DNA of 64,000 bases from Trematomus loennbergii (Eukaryota; Chordata; Actinopteri; Perciformes; Nototheniidae), in the NCBI GenBank assembly GCA_012861695.1, contig JAAOOA010000473.1:207001-271000 (forward strand). Reading direction: 5' to 3'. This document shows, in pieces, positions 21,740 to 43,110 of the stretch. Both the position numbers and the translations under genes were made by a program. The notes beneath the pieces were generated by a model. That model did not search any database. It saw only the letters and a list, made by a program, of their open reading frames with translations, and was not told the origin of the DNA. Every line of letters starts with the position of its first letter. Position 1 is the first letter of the stretch.

Positions 21740-23394
21740 CATTTTAAATAAATATACCGTTTTTACCTCACATTGCTTCATTCCTTGATTTACTTATCTG
21801 TACTTGTCTTGAATTACACAACATTTACACAATTTACAAAACTCTTTTATATAATTAATAATTTGATATATTATAGGAAATGTAGACTTTACATTAGTTG
21901 TTAAATGTAATGGTTTGAACACAATTCCTAATTCTTGTCCTTCCCTTTTGCACATACTCAAAAAAAGTGTATTTAATCATATATTTTTAAATAAGAAGTG
22001 TAATCAAAAAGAGTTGATACAAAACTGATAAACTACATAAACATAGCCGAGCTAACGGCTCGGCTATGTTTATGCTAACATTAGCTATCATACTTTAACG
22101 ACGAAGCTATGTTTATGCTTACATTAGCTATCATAGTTTGTAACTAAAAAACGATGTTTATGCTAACATTAGCTCTCATACTTTTACTATGATGCTAAGA
22201 TTAGCTATCATACTTTAACGTTAAAGCTAATGTTAGCAAAAACATAGCAACTGCTTCAGCTATGTTTATGCTAACATTAGCTATGATATTTAACGATTAA
22301 GCTAATGATAGCATAAACATTATGTCTCAGCTATGTTTATGCTTACATTAGCTATCATACTGTAACTATGGTTATGCTAACATAAGCTATCATACTTTAA
22401 CTATGTTTATGCCAACATTAGCTCTCATACTTAAACGATTAAGAATGGCCCCGCTATGTTTATGCTAACATTAGCTATAATAATAATAATACATTATGTT
22501 TTTGAGGCACTGTCAAAATACCCAGGTTTACTTTACGATTAATAAAATATATACTGTATAACAGTCATAACAACACATTCAATACATACAGGGCAGACAG
22601 AAAAAATGACAATAATTAAAATTGTGTTTTTAAAGCTATCATACTGTAACGATGAGCTAAGAAAAAGTCTCAGTTATGTTTATGCTTGCATTAGCTGTAT
22701 TAGGCTTTAACGGTTAGATAGCTAATGTTGTTGTGTTGTGGTGTAAACACAACGTTCAGTTTAAACGGCTAGTGTTGCTAAGCTGCTAATGTGACGTTCT
22801 CTAATGCAGATGTCAACATTTCTGTACTTCAGCTAATCCGTCACAACAGGATGCGCACAAACGACCTCTAATTTAGTTAAAATGTCAGTTTCAGGCTAAT
22901 TTTAATGCAATATTAGAATATGCCCACATTACTGTGTCTGTTTAGCACATTTCTGCACAATACTGCCACTTTTTACACCAAATTCAAAGAGCTTTATTGG
23001 CATCACCATAATGACATAGAGGTTTGCCAAATGTTTGTACAATTACAACATATTTACATAAATATACATTTGGCATGTGTTGTTATGTTCATATTCATTT
23101 TGAAAAGAAGCATAAATACCATGTGTTTTGTATAAGGTACAATATACTTTTTGAACATGAACTAGAACAAATAAAGCACAGTACAAATAGAACTCAAATA
23201 TATTTGATCCTCTTTCAGGTTTAGAGATACACACAATTGTGCTATGTATCAACAAGGGTCATATCTAATAGTGAATTATTTAGGTATGTTTGAATTTAAG
23301 TATTTATAGAAGGAATAGCCTTGTTAGTTATGTTTAAGATGAGTCAAATATTGAGGAAAAGCTGAACTGAAATGCCTTTTGATCCTCTTCCAAG
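21740..23394. other. AT-rich spacer between the DRC4-like gene and tnks
   Basis: No credible coding exon is visible. The stretch is AT-rich; 22036-22750 is a degenerate GCTAACATTAGC repeat field. The short open frames at 22920-23255 have no recognisable content. The first tnks exon (basic/HPS-rich N-terminus and the first ankyrin residues) should lie upstream of 23395 but was not found here. Confidence 0.6.
22036..22750. repeat. Degenerate GTTTATGCTAACATTAGCTA repeat field with a 17-bp perfect hairpin
   Basis: About ten diverged units of roughly 40-75 bp share GTTTATGCTAACATTAGCTA and TCATACTTTAACG, sometimes inverted. At the left edge, arms 22036-22052 and 22058-22074 are perfect 17-bp reverse complements around a 5-base loop (CATAAACATAGCCGAGC arm). 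Confidence 0.8.
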
Positions 23395-30748
<7,354 letters not shown>

Positions 30749-30877
30749 GTGAGTATTCAGTCTCACACATCTTCAATATTTTTTTTTACGCATGCTTCTT
30801 AGGTAACATTAAGCTGTCTGTGGCTCTTTTCTTGCTGTAACAATGGACCTTTCCCCTCTGTGGGACGAATAAAGGTA

Positions 30878-31857
<980 letters not shown>

Positions 31858-32450
31858 GCCGACTCGAAGGAGACAAGACTTTACTTATCCTTGAGAATCA
31901 GAAACATGTTTATCACCAGGTAGGTTGACACGTACGAGGAATTTGACTTGATGTGAAGAACACAGATAGGACTATTTAAGAACACTATAATAACATTACA
32001 AAATATAGTAAAATATAGCAGTATTTACATTGAAATAGAATGGAAAAAATGAGGGAAATTCTTGTGCCAGAGTTACAAAGATATAATATACATAATAATA
32101 AACTGTACACTAACAGTGCAGTGAAAGAGCAAATTAAACGAGAAACAAAGATGGACAAATAATGAATGTTAAAAACTGTACAGTGAGGAGCGGTATTGAA
32201 CAGTGCAAAAGACCTAGTGACAGATATGTAATTGCACATTGTATTATTGCACATTTATGATATAAAGCAGAGTGTTTTGTAGTGTTGATGCATATGGTTC
32301 ATTGGAAAAGCGATATTATTAACCGTTGTTTTTTATTATTTTCCACATTTCTTTAAGACACAAAAACGTACCTGACCAAAATGCTGAAATAGTTAAATGA
32401 ATAGTCATAATAAAAACACTAACACATTTAAAAAAACATGTTAAAAAAGA
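31858..32450. other. Decayed interspersed repeat, no gene seen
   Basis: AGAATCAGAAACATGTTTAT and AGGTAGGTTGACACGTACGA motifs are typical of a common fish repeat. The remainder is AT-rich. This interval should hold tnks exons for the middle ankyrin clusters, SAM domain and most of the catalytic domain, but none was found. Confidence 0.6.
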
Positions 32451-32451
32451 A

Positions 32452-33392
32452 TGTTAAAGGTGGGGTAGGTAAGTTTGAGAAACCGGCTCGAGATACACTT
32501 GTTGTTATATTCCATGGAATGCTCTTAACATCCAGATAGCAATGAATATCTGAAGTGCTTTGACAAAAAATCCATAAAAACATGTATTATTTCAAACCAT
32601 AATGATGAAAGGAAAAAGGCTCTAATGGCGCGTTTCCACTACAGTGCGGAGCCCCTTTAAGAGGGCTGTGACGTCAGCGGCCGTCTTTGGTTGCGTTTCC
32701 ACTTGGCCTAGTACCGGCCGGCGGGTCCTAATTCACAGTTTTTCTGGCCTCATAAAATCGTGGGTCTAGGGCCAGAGACAACGAGGCTGAGTCGGGCTGA
32801 GTATGCTAAACTAGAGAGAGGATCGCTGGCAAGGGGGCTACAACTACAACAAGATGGACATATTTGACCGTGAATTGTAATACACGTTTCAAAATGATGA
32901 AGTAACAACATACTGATACCGGTTAGTAAAAACCATGAATTAATGCTTTGACAAGTCTGCAGACAGACGGCAGGCGAAAAACCTTTAAAATGCGTGTTTT
33001 CTAAATGCAGATCGGCTAAGCTAACGCAGTATATGCTCCGACCGTCCACACTCACAACAACGGCCTATACAGACATAAATAAACCAGCGACTGTATTCTC
33101 CATGACACAGGCAGTCTGTGGTTTGTACTTGTTTAACTTTTGTCTAGTTTCTGAACAGATATGAGGAGCTGTGAGCTCTGAGTGCTAACAGCTAACGGCT
33201 GTGTGTGTTTCTGGGGTTCTCATTGAAGATGACGTCACGGCTCCGCCTACACTGCGTTACTATAGTTACTGCCCTGTTCCTAAACTGTAATGGAAATGCG
33301 CCATAAAGTGAGCCAGTCCTAACGAGGCCTAACGAGGCCTAGCCATACCGAGCGAGGCGAGCGAGGCCGTGTAGTGGAAACGCGCCATTAGT
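32452..33392. mobile_element. GGGGTAGGTAA MITE fragment with nested CTAATGGCGCG element
   Basis: 32452-32616 is the left part of the MITE seen at 8762 (TTAAAGGTGGGGTAGGTAAG). Inside it, 32617-33392 is bounded by CTAATGGCGCGTTTCCACTA and its reverse complement TAGTGGAAACGCGCCATTAG, a 20-bp terminal inverted repeat. The nested element is related to 15113-15900. No coding capacity. Confidence 0.82.
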
Positions 33393-33489
33393 GTCACAAT
33401 TTAAACATTTCAGTCTTTTTGGTCCAGCAAAATATCGCCTGGTTTCATTCTTTGTTGTAAAAATACTTTGTGTCTTTATCGTAGTAAAA

Positions 33490-34509
<1,020 letters not shown>

Positions 34510-34999
34510 TACATGTTTAACTCCCTGTATCCAGCCACAAAGCACCCGTTCTGTTACTCTCCCACGCGTAAGGATTTGCACTTTTACATAGAAGCCTATT
34601 TAAGTTATTTTGAATTTAAAAATCGCAAATTTTTCGGGAATATTTGTACAGGTTGTGTAAATGGTTGTGTATAACTGTTGCTGTTTAACAGTTTCTTTTG
34701 AGTTCAACTGTAAATGACATCTGAATTTCCTCCTCTTCCTCCTCTTCCTCTTCCTCATGCCTTGATTCTCCCAACTTTTTTTTTGTTTTTTAATAAATGT
34801 CGCATTAACAGCTCCTCGTGGTTCCATGTTTATTTTGAAATGGTGTCAAAAATTATGCCTGTGTGACTTTTTCTGTAGAATGTTCTTTTTGTAGTTTCTG
34901 TATAAACTGTAAACATGAAGTAATCCCGCTGAAAATATTAAAGCCTAAAGGTGTTTTCGCCTGCAGAAAAAAAACGAGGTCTTGGGAATCCTTACTGAG

Positions 35000-35995
35000 C
35001 CAACAGCAGAGGTGTAAAGTAACTAAGTACATTTACTCAAGCACTGAACTCAAGTGCAATTCTGAGGTACTTGTGTATTTCAATTTGATGCTACTGTGTA
35101 CTTCTTCTCCACTACAGTTCAGAGGTAAATGGTGTACTTTTACTCCACTACATGTATTTAATACCTTTAGTTACTTCACAGATGTGGATGAATGATGTGA
35201 AATATAATCAAGTGTTAAATCAGACTTTAGTTCCCCTGGAGTAAATCCACAAGCTACCCTGCAGTATACAAAGTCATTCAAACTAGCTGCACCTTTACCA
35301 GCTTTGAGAACACTTTCATGATCAATCATTATAAAACATATCATATATTATTCTGAAATGGACCAATCTGCACAATGACTACTTTTACTGTCGCTACTTT
35401 CACTATATTTTGATGAGAATACTTTTATACTTTTACTTGAGGAACATTTTGAATGCAGGACTTTTACTGTAACAGAGTATTCCTACACTCTGGTACTTCT
35501 ACTTTTACTCAAGTACAAGATCTGAGTACTTCTACTTTTACTCAAGTACAAGATCTGAGTACTTCTACTTTTACTCAAGTACAAGATCCGAGTACTTCTA
35601 CTTTTACTCAAGTACAAGATCCGAGTACTTCTACTTTTACTCAAGAACAAGATCTGAGTACTTCTACTTTTACTCAAGTACAAGACCTGAGTACTTCTAC
35701 TTTTACTCAAGTACAAGATCTGAGTACTTCTACTGTTACTCAAGTACAAGATCTGAGTACTTTTACTCAAGTACAAGATCCGAGTACTTCTACTTTTACT
35801 CAAGTACAAGATCCGAGTACTTCTACTTTTACTCAAGTACAAGATCTGAGTACTTCTACTTTTACTCAAGTACAAGATCCGAGTACTTCTACTTTTACTC
35901 AAGTACAAGACCTGAGTACTTCTACTTTTACTTGAGTAACATTTGAATGCAGGACTTTTACTGTAACAGAGTATGGCAATTGTAATTAAATAAAG
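35000..35995 (+). mobile_element. 33-bp minisatellite element, unit 1 (about 13 copies)
   Basis: The body with AGTAACTAAGTACATTTACT is followed by the array 35494-35937 of GAGTACTTCTACTTTTACTC plus AAGTACAAGATCT. The array length differs between units (about 13, 4 and 23 copies), so this is the most variable part of the tandem repeat. Confidence 0.88.
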
Positions 35996-37837
35996 TACTT
36001 TATGATAAAAAGTACAAATCTATCCAGAAACATATTAACAAGGCCAAGGTTGGGAGATACCACACATAATAAAAACACTGCAGATAATAAAATACGTATA
36101 CCAATATATATACTCAAGTCATTTGTTATATTTTTATAGAATGTTTCCTTTTCCTTTGCTTTCAAAACTGGCTCTATTTTTTCCATTATATCAGTTTTTA
36201 TACAATTAATTTATTTCTGAGTGTTAATAAAGTTGAGTTGTGGAGACTGTTCTATTATTGTCATTGTACAGGTACAGCAAAATTAAAAAGCAATCCTGTC
36301 CGTGTATATCTACACATCAACAGCAACAGCAATATGGTTATACGTACATACGATAAATAAATGCAGTTCAAATCTCATTGTTTGAAAACAGACAGGAAGT
36401 GAAATGTGCATGTCAGAGGTGATCACTTAACGCTGGCAGCTATATTTGTTTATCTGTAAGTAACGTGTTTTGTGAAACATGTCACAGTAGAGGCACAAGA
36501 TACAACTAGGAAATGCATTTGCTGCTGAAAATGCAGAAAAAGCTGAATATTGTAATAGCTGAATGGTGACTGGCTGCTTTTAGCTACTAACTGCTGGACT
36601 TAGCGGAGAAATGCAGAAAAGTGAAATGATTTGAATCAAAATGGTTACAGCTCAAATGCACTGACTTTGTTGAAAGCTTGAAGGTGAAATGTTAAACTGG
36701 AAGAGTAGGACAAATAGTGATGAAGCTTAATATTTCAAAGACAAGTAGAAAAGGTTTCAACAACTACAGTAAATGTGTATTAAAGCAACCCTCCTGTGAT
36801 ATATAGCTATGCGTAAACATATGTTTCAGTGAGGGAGGGGTCAGACTGAGTGAGGATGAACACTGTGCTTTGTTTCAGGAGGAAACTCAGTTATAGTCTC
36901 AGATCACTTCCACATGTTCTCCATCAGCTTCGTAGGCACCTTGGACATAACACAAGAAGAACATCCTGTTTTTGTTTTTGAAAGACAAACCTTTATTAAT
37001 GATCCAAACATTTCATTTGATCACACATCCCATCAGTAAAGTCTGTTCAATGATTTCATGATCAGTTTCACTTTATCCACACCATACATGTGTTTCATCT
37101 CAGCTATTTCAAACAGAATCATACATGATTTCCTTATTGATTATTATCATGATAAGTTATGTTCTATAAAACATCAGAGTACCCACTTTCTATTTGGACA
37201 ACAACAACAACAACAATTAGTCTGCAAAACAATAACTGTAATATTATACATTATTTCCCAAGCAAAGACTCTAAGCTATTTACAGGAGAATAATAAATGA
37301 TGTACTTATTGATTATGATCATGACAGTAAGTAATATCATTTTAAATAAACATGTTATGATGAAATAAGTGTTATAACCATCTGGGAACTCATGTTAGTT
37401 AATTTGGGCAACAATAACATTTAATCTGTCAAATAATACATGTGATTATAAATGTCTCTTGTTTTAGAAAGTGGGCAGAATAAAATGTGTACAATAAAAG
37501 AAGCTCTGCTGCTTTCTCTCTGAAGACTCGTGCATTACAAGAGAAACAACAACATGAATCAAAAGAAATATCCAACACATATTTAGAGCAAAGTTTACAT
37601 ATCAGTTCAGGTGAACAAGGATCCTCCTGAGCAGTGACAGCCTCCATGGCTACACAGACACAGGAAGGAGCCGGAAGAAAGTCCAACATCTACAGAACAA
37701 CTCATGAGAAGATGTTGAAGCACATCCCATCATGTTTGATTGACAGCTGATCTCTGCACAGTGAAGACATGAACAATCAGCTCTGATGGACACACGGTGA
37801 GTTTAAGAAGTAGAAGAGTTCCTCCAATGACTTCAGG

Positions 37838-39467
37838 CTATTTGAGTTTACAAAACTCAGCAGTGTCTCCATAATCTATAAAGCCAAACTCCAGCATGTA
37901 GCGGCTGAGTGAATGTGGTCTGACTCTGTGGAGGAGAGTCATGGTTTCAGAGACGCTGTAGAAGGACAGAATACCTGCTCTGTGATCCAGGTACACTCCT
38001 ACTCTGGAGGACAGAGGACCTGAGACGGGAGTGGATACTGTTGTAACGAAATGAATAACTGTTTTGGTTACAATCTAAGGACCAAGATTTGTCATTGTTC
38101 CAAATACTTTCCCCCTGCTCTGCTGATATTCTTGTATGCGACTGCTACACAACTCCTCCCCTCTCCACTCCACCTCCCAGTAACAACGTCCAGTCAGACT
38201 CTCTCTACTCAGGACCTGAGAGATAATAAGTGAATCTGTCTGGGTGACTAGAATAAGACTGTTGTTTCATGATGTTGCTTTTCTGCTCCCCTCAGATAAA
38301 CAGTGTGTGTTGCTGTGTTTGGATCCAGGTGATCTCCTGTGAATATGTTAAGAACCCAGCTCTGGTGGTGGGCTCTGCTGCTGACAGTAAAACATCCACT
38401 TCAGTCGGTGAGACGTTTGTCCATTCCTCTCTCAGGACGTCCTGTAGTTTGTCTCTGACTGCTGACAGGGCCGCCGTCACGTCCTCAAAGTAGCTCAGAG
38501 GACGGATGTTGATGCTGGATGAGTGTGTAGGTTCACTGAGGGCTGACAGTGAGGGGTAGCTGTGCAGAAACTGGTTGTGATCCTCTGTGTGAGACAGCAG
38601 CTTCAGCTCAGCGTCTCTCCTCTTCAGCTCAGAGATCTCCTGCTCCAGCTTCTCCTGAAGCTCTTTGACTCGACTCACTTCTCTCTTCTGCTGGGATCTG
38701 ACCTGCTGCTTCACATCAGAGCTTCTTTTCTCCATGAGACGGATCAGCTCAGTGAACATCTTCTCACTGTCCTCCACTGCTTTATCAGCAGAGCCATTGA
38801 CGGCCTCCACCTCCTGCTGAAGCAGCTTCACCTCCTTCTCTCCGTCCTGGATTCTCTGCTGGATGTTTAGTCGACTCCCCTCCAGCTCTCTCTGCCTCTC
38901 AGTCCTCTCTGCTGCAGCTGACACCGTGTCGTGGCCTTTGTGTTCGTCCATAGGAGATAACAGATACACTGCTGATCAGTGCGGCAGAACAGCTTCATCA
39001 CCTCGTCGTGACGAGAGCAGATGTTCTCCTGGAGCTTCTTGGAGGGCTCCACCAGCTTGTGTTTTTTAAAGAGCTATTCATAATGACTGGAGGTGTTTGT
39101 CACAGTAAGAGGCCAGACACACGAGCAGGACTTACAGGCTCTCAGTTTCCTCCCAGTGCAGACATCACAGGCCACATCTTCAGCTCCAGCATAGCAGAGA
39201 TCAGCAGGAGCAGGTGGGGGTCCAGTCTTCTTCAGCTCCTCCACTAAAGCTGCTAACATGGTTTTTCAGCAGGACAGGCCTCGGTGTGAAGCTCTGCCTA
39301 CACTGAGGGCAGCTGTGGATCTTCTTCTCATCCTCTCCGTCCCAGAAGCCTTTAATACACTTCATGCAGTAGCTGTGTCCACAGGAATAGTCACCGGATC
39401 CTTCAGTAGATCCAGACAGATGGAACAAGAAAGGTTTCCCGTCCAGCTGAACTCCTTTCTGCGCCAT
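37838..39467 (-). CDS. TRIM E3 ubiquitin ligase (finTRIM/TRIM16-like), copy 1, frame-broken
   Basis: An intronless reading from ATG 39467-39465 (MAQKGVQLD) to TAG 37840-37838, about 543 codons. Domains in order: RING (CGHSYC...CPQC, about residues 15-58), B-box 1 ([15 protein letters not shown]), B-box 2 ([20 protein letters not shown]), a long coiled coil (about 190-300), then PRY/SPRY (B30.2) with RCYWEVEW and a LDHRAG...[10 protein letters not shown] end. Fish TRIMs of this layout are antiviral or regulatory E3 ligases whose B30.2 domain recognises targets. Breaks: the RING start, near 39250, near 38950 (the CYLCSVDEH stretch) and in the B30.2 domain (for example two bases missing near 38095). 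A possible polyA signal (TTTATT on plus) is at about 36990. Family certain, orthologue not. Confidence 0.88.
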
Positions 39468-39497
39468 TTCACCTCTCAGTAGCAGCGAGTGTGTGAG

Positions 39498-39507
39498 TTT
39501 CACTTCC
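39498..39507 (-). promoter_or_regulatory. ETS-IRF composite element / ISRE-like site, TRIM copy 1
   Basis: On the minus strand this reads GGAAGTGAAA, a perfect match to the EICE consensus GGAANNGAAA, 31 bp upstream of the TRIM start codon. An AP-1-type TGAGTCA lies at 39703-39709. Both are conserved in all three copies and fit immune-inducible expression. The motif match is seen; the function is inferred. Confidence 0.5.
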
Positions 39508-39805
39508 TGAGAGCTGAAACTAGTGTGACAGGTTATCTGAACAGATGTGGTGTGGTGAATGTGGCCTATCAGCTCTTGTCTTTACCCACATGTTGGTTAC
39601 ACCCCTCCTCCTCAGTGTGGATCTGAAGGGGAGGAACCAGGAATACAGAGTGGAGCTGGCTGTGTCTGAGAGCAGGAAGAAGAGGGAGGGCTTATCAAAC
39701 TCTGAGTCATTCCAGGAGGAGGAGCAGCGCTCAGACTCTGACCTACATATGGCAAGCCATTTGAGTATTTATTCCATATCCTTGATATCAGACGGCAGCT
39801 GCCTA

Positions 39806-40125
39806 CACTAGTTGGCTCTTTGATTTCACTTGTTAGATATATGGTCACTAGTTTGGCACTCTGCTTTACTAGTTAAATAAAACATTATACTAGTCACTCT
39901 TTTTCAGCAACTAGTGGCACTTTTGTCCGACTAGTCACCACATAAGCCTTACTAGTGACGCCATGGAGCAGCACTTGTAGCACCAAAGTCCCAACATGTA
40001 AGCTTTTGATGAACTAGTAGTGACCCTCTGACCGTATTAGTGACACTAAAAGTCTTACAAGTTAACTAGTGCGCTGCAAAAGCTCTGACATGTTAACTAG
40101 TTACAAAAAAGAAGCAGAACTAGTT
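39806..40125. repeat. ACTAGT-rich block, unit 1
   Basis: About eleven ACTAGT hexamers (plus ATTAGT/ACTTGT variants) occur in 320 bp at irregular spacing, with flanks such as GACTAGTCACC and TTAACTAGTGC. One or none is expected by chance. It sits just upstream of the TRIM gene and recurs in units 2 and 3. Confidence 0.85.
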
Positions 40126-40179
40126 AAGTAGTGGGGCTCAAAATGTGTACACGTTATACTACGGCCAGTATAATACACA

Positions 40180-40191
40180 CACACACACACA

Positions 40192-40277
<86 letters not shown>

Positions 40278-40594
40278 AAAGGACTATTTCTCCTTTGTGT
40301 TGCAAATGCCTAAACACCTTTCATCCACCCAACACATTTCCAGTCTCCAGTGCAGTAGGTCCCGTGGTGCCCAGTGCTTCATGAGCAGATGTGCTGTATA
40401 ATACTCGTGGTTATGAAGACACTCTTATTTTATTTTTTGCATCGGCTGCATGTTAATACAGACGCATGTGAAGAGTCTCCCCCCCCCCCCCCCTGCTTGT
40501 AGAGACTATGAAGTATCAGCATTAACAGTCTGTCGTCTCATGCCTTGTGACTTGTGCAAACCCCTACACACACACGAACACACACACACACACG

Positions 40595-40651
<57 letters not shown>

Positions 40652-40680
40652 ACACACACACACAAAAACACACACGTCAG
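40180..40680. repeat. (CA)n tracts, unit 1
   Basis: CA arrays at 40175-40275 and about 40566-40675 are separated by 280 bp of unique sequence with a poly-C run (40481-40493). The open frames reported over them are artefacts. Confidence 0.9.
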
Positions 40681-40728
40681 TCAGATCTTTTTCCTTGCAT
40701 CACAGCAGCACAACAACAAGACACATAT

Positions 40729-41043
40729 TTAAAGAGGCCCTATTATGCTTTTTGGGGGGTTTACCTTGACTGTAGTGTGTTCTATAGGTTTCTGTGCATG
40801 TCAATGGTCTGCAGAGGCTAAAATCCCTGTGTTCCCTCAATTGGACTCCTTTGTTTACTCCAACACAGTGTACGTGATAGGCTAAAGGGGCGGGACATCT
40901 CTAAGAACCAATCACAACAGAGCCGGCCAGCTCACCAATCAGAGCAGACTGGGCTCTGGTTTCCGACAGAGGGTGAAAAGATGGAAAAAGTATGTAAACA
41001 TGTAGGGGCACAACATACACACATGAGAGCATAATATTTTTAA
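40729..41043. mobile_element. TTAA-flanked MITE, unit 1
   Basis: It begins TTAAAGAGGCCCTATTATGC and ends GAGCATAATATTTTTAA, with a TTAA at each end. It contains ATCACAACAGAGCCGGCCAG as in the inverted relatives at 14990 and 19670. The copy in unit 2 is at 47891-48204. Confidence 0.82.
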
Positions 41044-41362
41044 GACAAGAAACAAACATTTGATATAATATTCAATCACAATTTGGGATTTTCCCCGTAT
41101 TTAATTTCAGGATTGTTTGTGCACATAAAGAGTGCCTTATTTAACAATTCTTTTTTTTAAAGGTAATAATTAATATTTACTCTTCAGCACATGATTTGGC
41201 TCGATGACAATGTCGATATATTATTATTATAGTAGGTGGATTCATAGACTGTTTGACTTGTGGAGAAACCCTTGGACCATGTAGTGTTCATAATCACAAA
41301 CACATTTGAGTGTACTCCTAAAAATGACCTTTTTTGCAGATGTATTTAATGTGGTCTTTCCA

Positions 41363-41478
<116 letters not shown>

Positions 41479-42389
41479 CCTGTAACCTATGGACTACTAC
41501 TGCCCCACCTCATCGTGTACAAAATGGCCTCTGGTTACTGTGATTTATTTTAATTTTTTTAAAGCTAATTTAGAGAACACTACCAAACAGTGTGTCGTTG
41601 CTGTAATGTAAGGCTGACTTTCCCACATTTCACCCCCCCCCCTCTTCTGCCCGACAACACTACGGACGCTGAAATGAAATGTTTTTTTGTGTTTTGTTTA
41701 GAGAGAAAAGGGCTCTCTGTCAAATCACACACATGTTATGGTCACTATTACAATATTAAGACTGCAGAAATGCAATGTAAGGCATCATGATGACACAATC
41801 GTAAATGAAAGCGTGGTATATTAAATGCATTAAATATATATATATATGACTGTGCTTTGAAGAGAGGGTTCAAATGTGTGTTTGTGATGCCTTACATGTT
41901 TAATCCCTGTATCCAGCCACAAAGCACCCGTTCTGTTACTCCCACGCGTAAGGATTTGCACTTTTACATAGAAGCCTATTTAAGTTATTTTGAATTTAAA
42001 AATCGCAAATTTTTCGGGAATATTTGTACAGGTTGTGTAAATGGTTGTGTATAACTGTTGCTGTTTAACAGTTTCTTTTGAGTTCAACTGTAAATGACAT
42101 CTGAATTTCCTCCTCTTCCTCCTCTTCCTCTTCCTCATGCCTTGATTCTCCCAACTTTTTTTTGTTTTTTAATAAATGTCGCATTAACAGCTCCTCGTGG
42201 TTCCATGTTTTTTTTGAAATGGTGTCAAAAATTATGCCTGTGTGACTTTTCCTGTAGAATGTTCTTTTTGTAGTTTCTGTAAAACTGTAAACATGAAGTA
42301 ATCCCGCTGAAAATATTAAAGCCTAAAGGTGTTTTCGCCTGCAGAAAAAAAACGAGGTCTTTGGGAATCCTTACTGAGCCAACAGCAGA

Positions 42390-43110
42390 GGTGTAAAGTA
42401 ACTAAGTACATTTACTCAAGCACTGAACTCAAGTGCAATTCTGAGGTACTTGTGTATTTCAATTTGATGCTACTGTGTACTTCTTCTCCACTACAGTTCA
42501 GAGGTACATGGTGTACTTTTACTCCACTACAGTTCAGAGGTAAATGGTGTACTTGTACTCCACTACATGTATTTAATACCTTTAGTTACTTCACAGATGT
42601 GGAGAATGATGTGAAATATAATCAAGTGTTAAATCAGACTTTAGTTCCACCTGGAGTAAATCCACAAGCTACCCTGCAGTATACAAAGTCATTCAAACTA
42701 GCTGCACCTTTACCAGCTTTGAGAACACTTTCATGATCAATCATTATAAAAAATATATATATTATTCTGAAATGGACCAATCTGCACAATGACTACTTTT
42801 ACTGTCGCTACTTTAACTATATTGATGATACTTTTCTACTTTACTTGAGGAACATTTTGAATGCAGGACTTTTACTGTAACAGAGTATTCCTACACTCTG
42901 GTACTTCTACTTTTACTCAAGTACAAGATCTGAGTACTTCTACTTTTACTCAAGTACAAGATCGAGTACTTCTACTTTTACTCAAGTACAAGATCCGAGT
43001 ACTTCTACTTTTACTCAAGTACAAGACCTGCGTACTTTACTTTACTTGAGTAACATTTGAATGCAGGACTTTTACTGTGACAGAGTATGGCAATTGTAAT
43101 TAAATAAAGT
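42390..43110 (+). mobile_element. 33-bp minisatellite element, unit 2 (about 4 copies)
   Basis: Same body as in units 1 and 3, with the array contracted to about four units (42895-43050). Confidence 0.85.

Noticed and set aside
37429..37689. Cysteine-rich minus-strand ORF downstream of TRIM copy 1
   Set aside because: It lies in the presumed TRIM 3'UTR, shows no recognisable domain, and its frame is not preserved at its ends across units.
38562..38870. 102-codon plus-strand ORF conserved in all three units
   Set aside because: It is the antisense shadow of the TRIM coiled-coil region; conservation is explained by the minus-strand gene.
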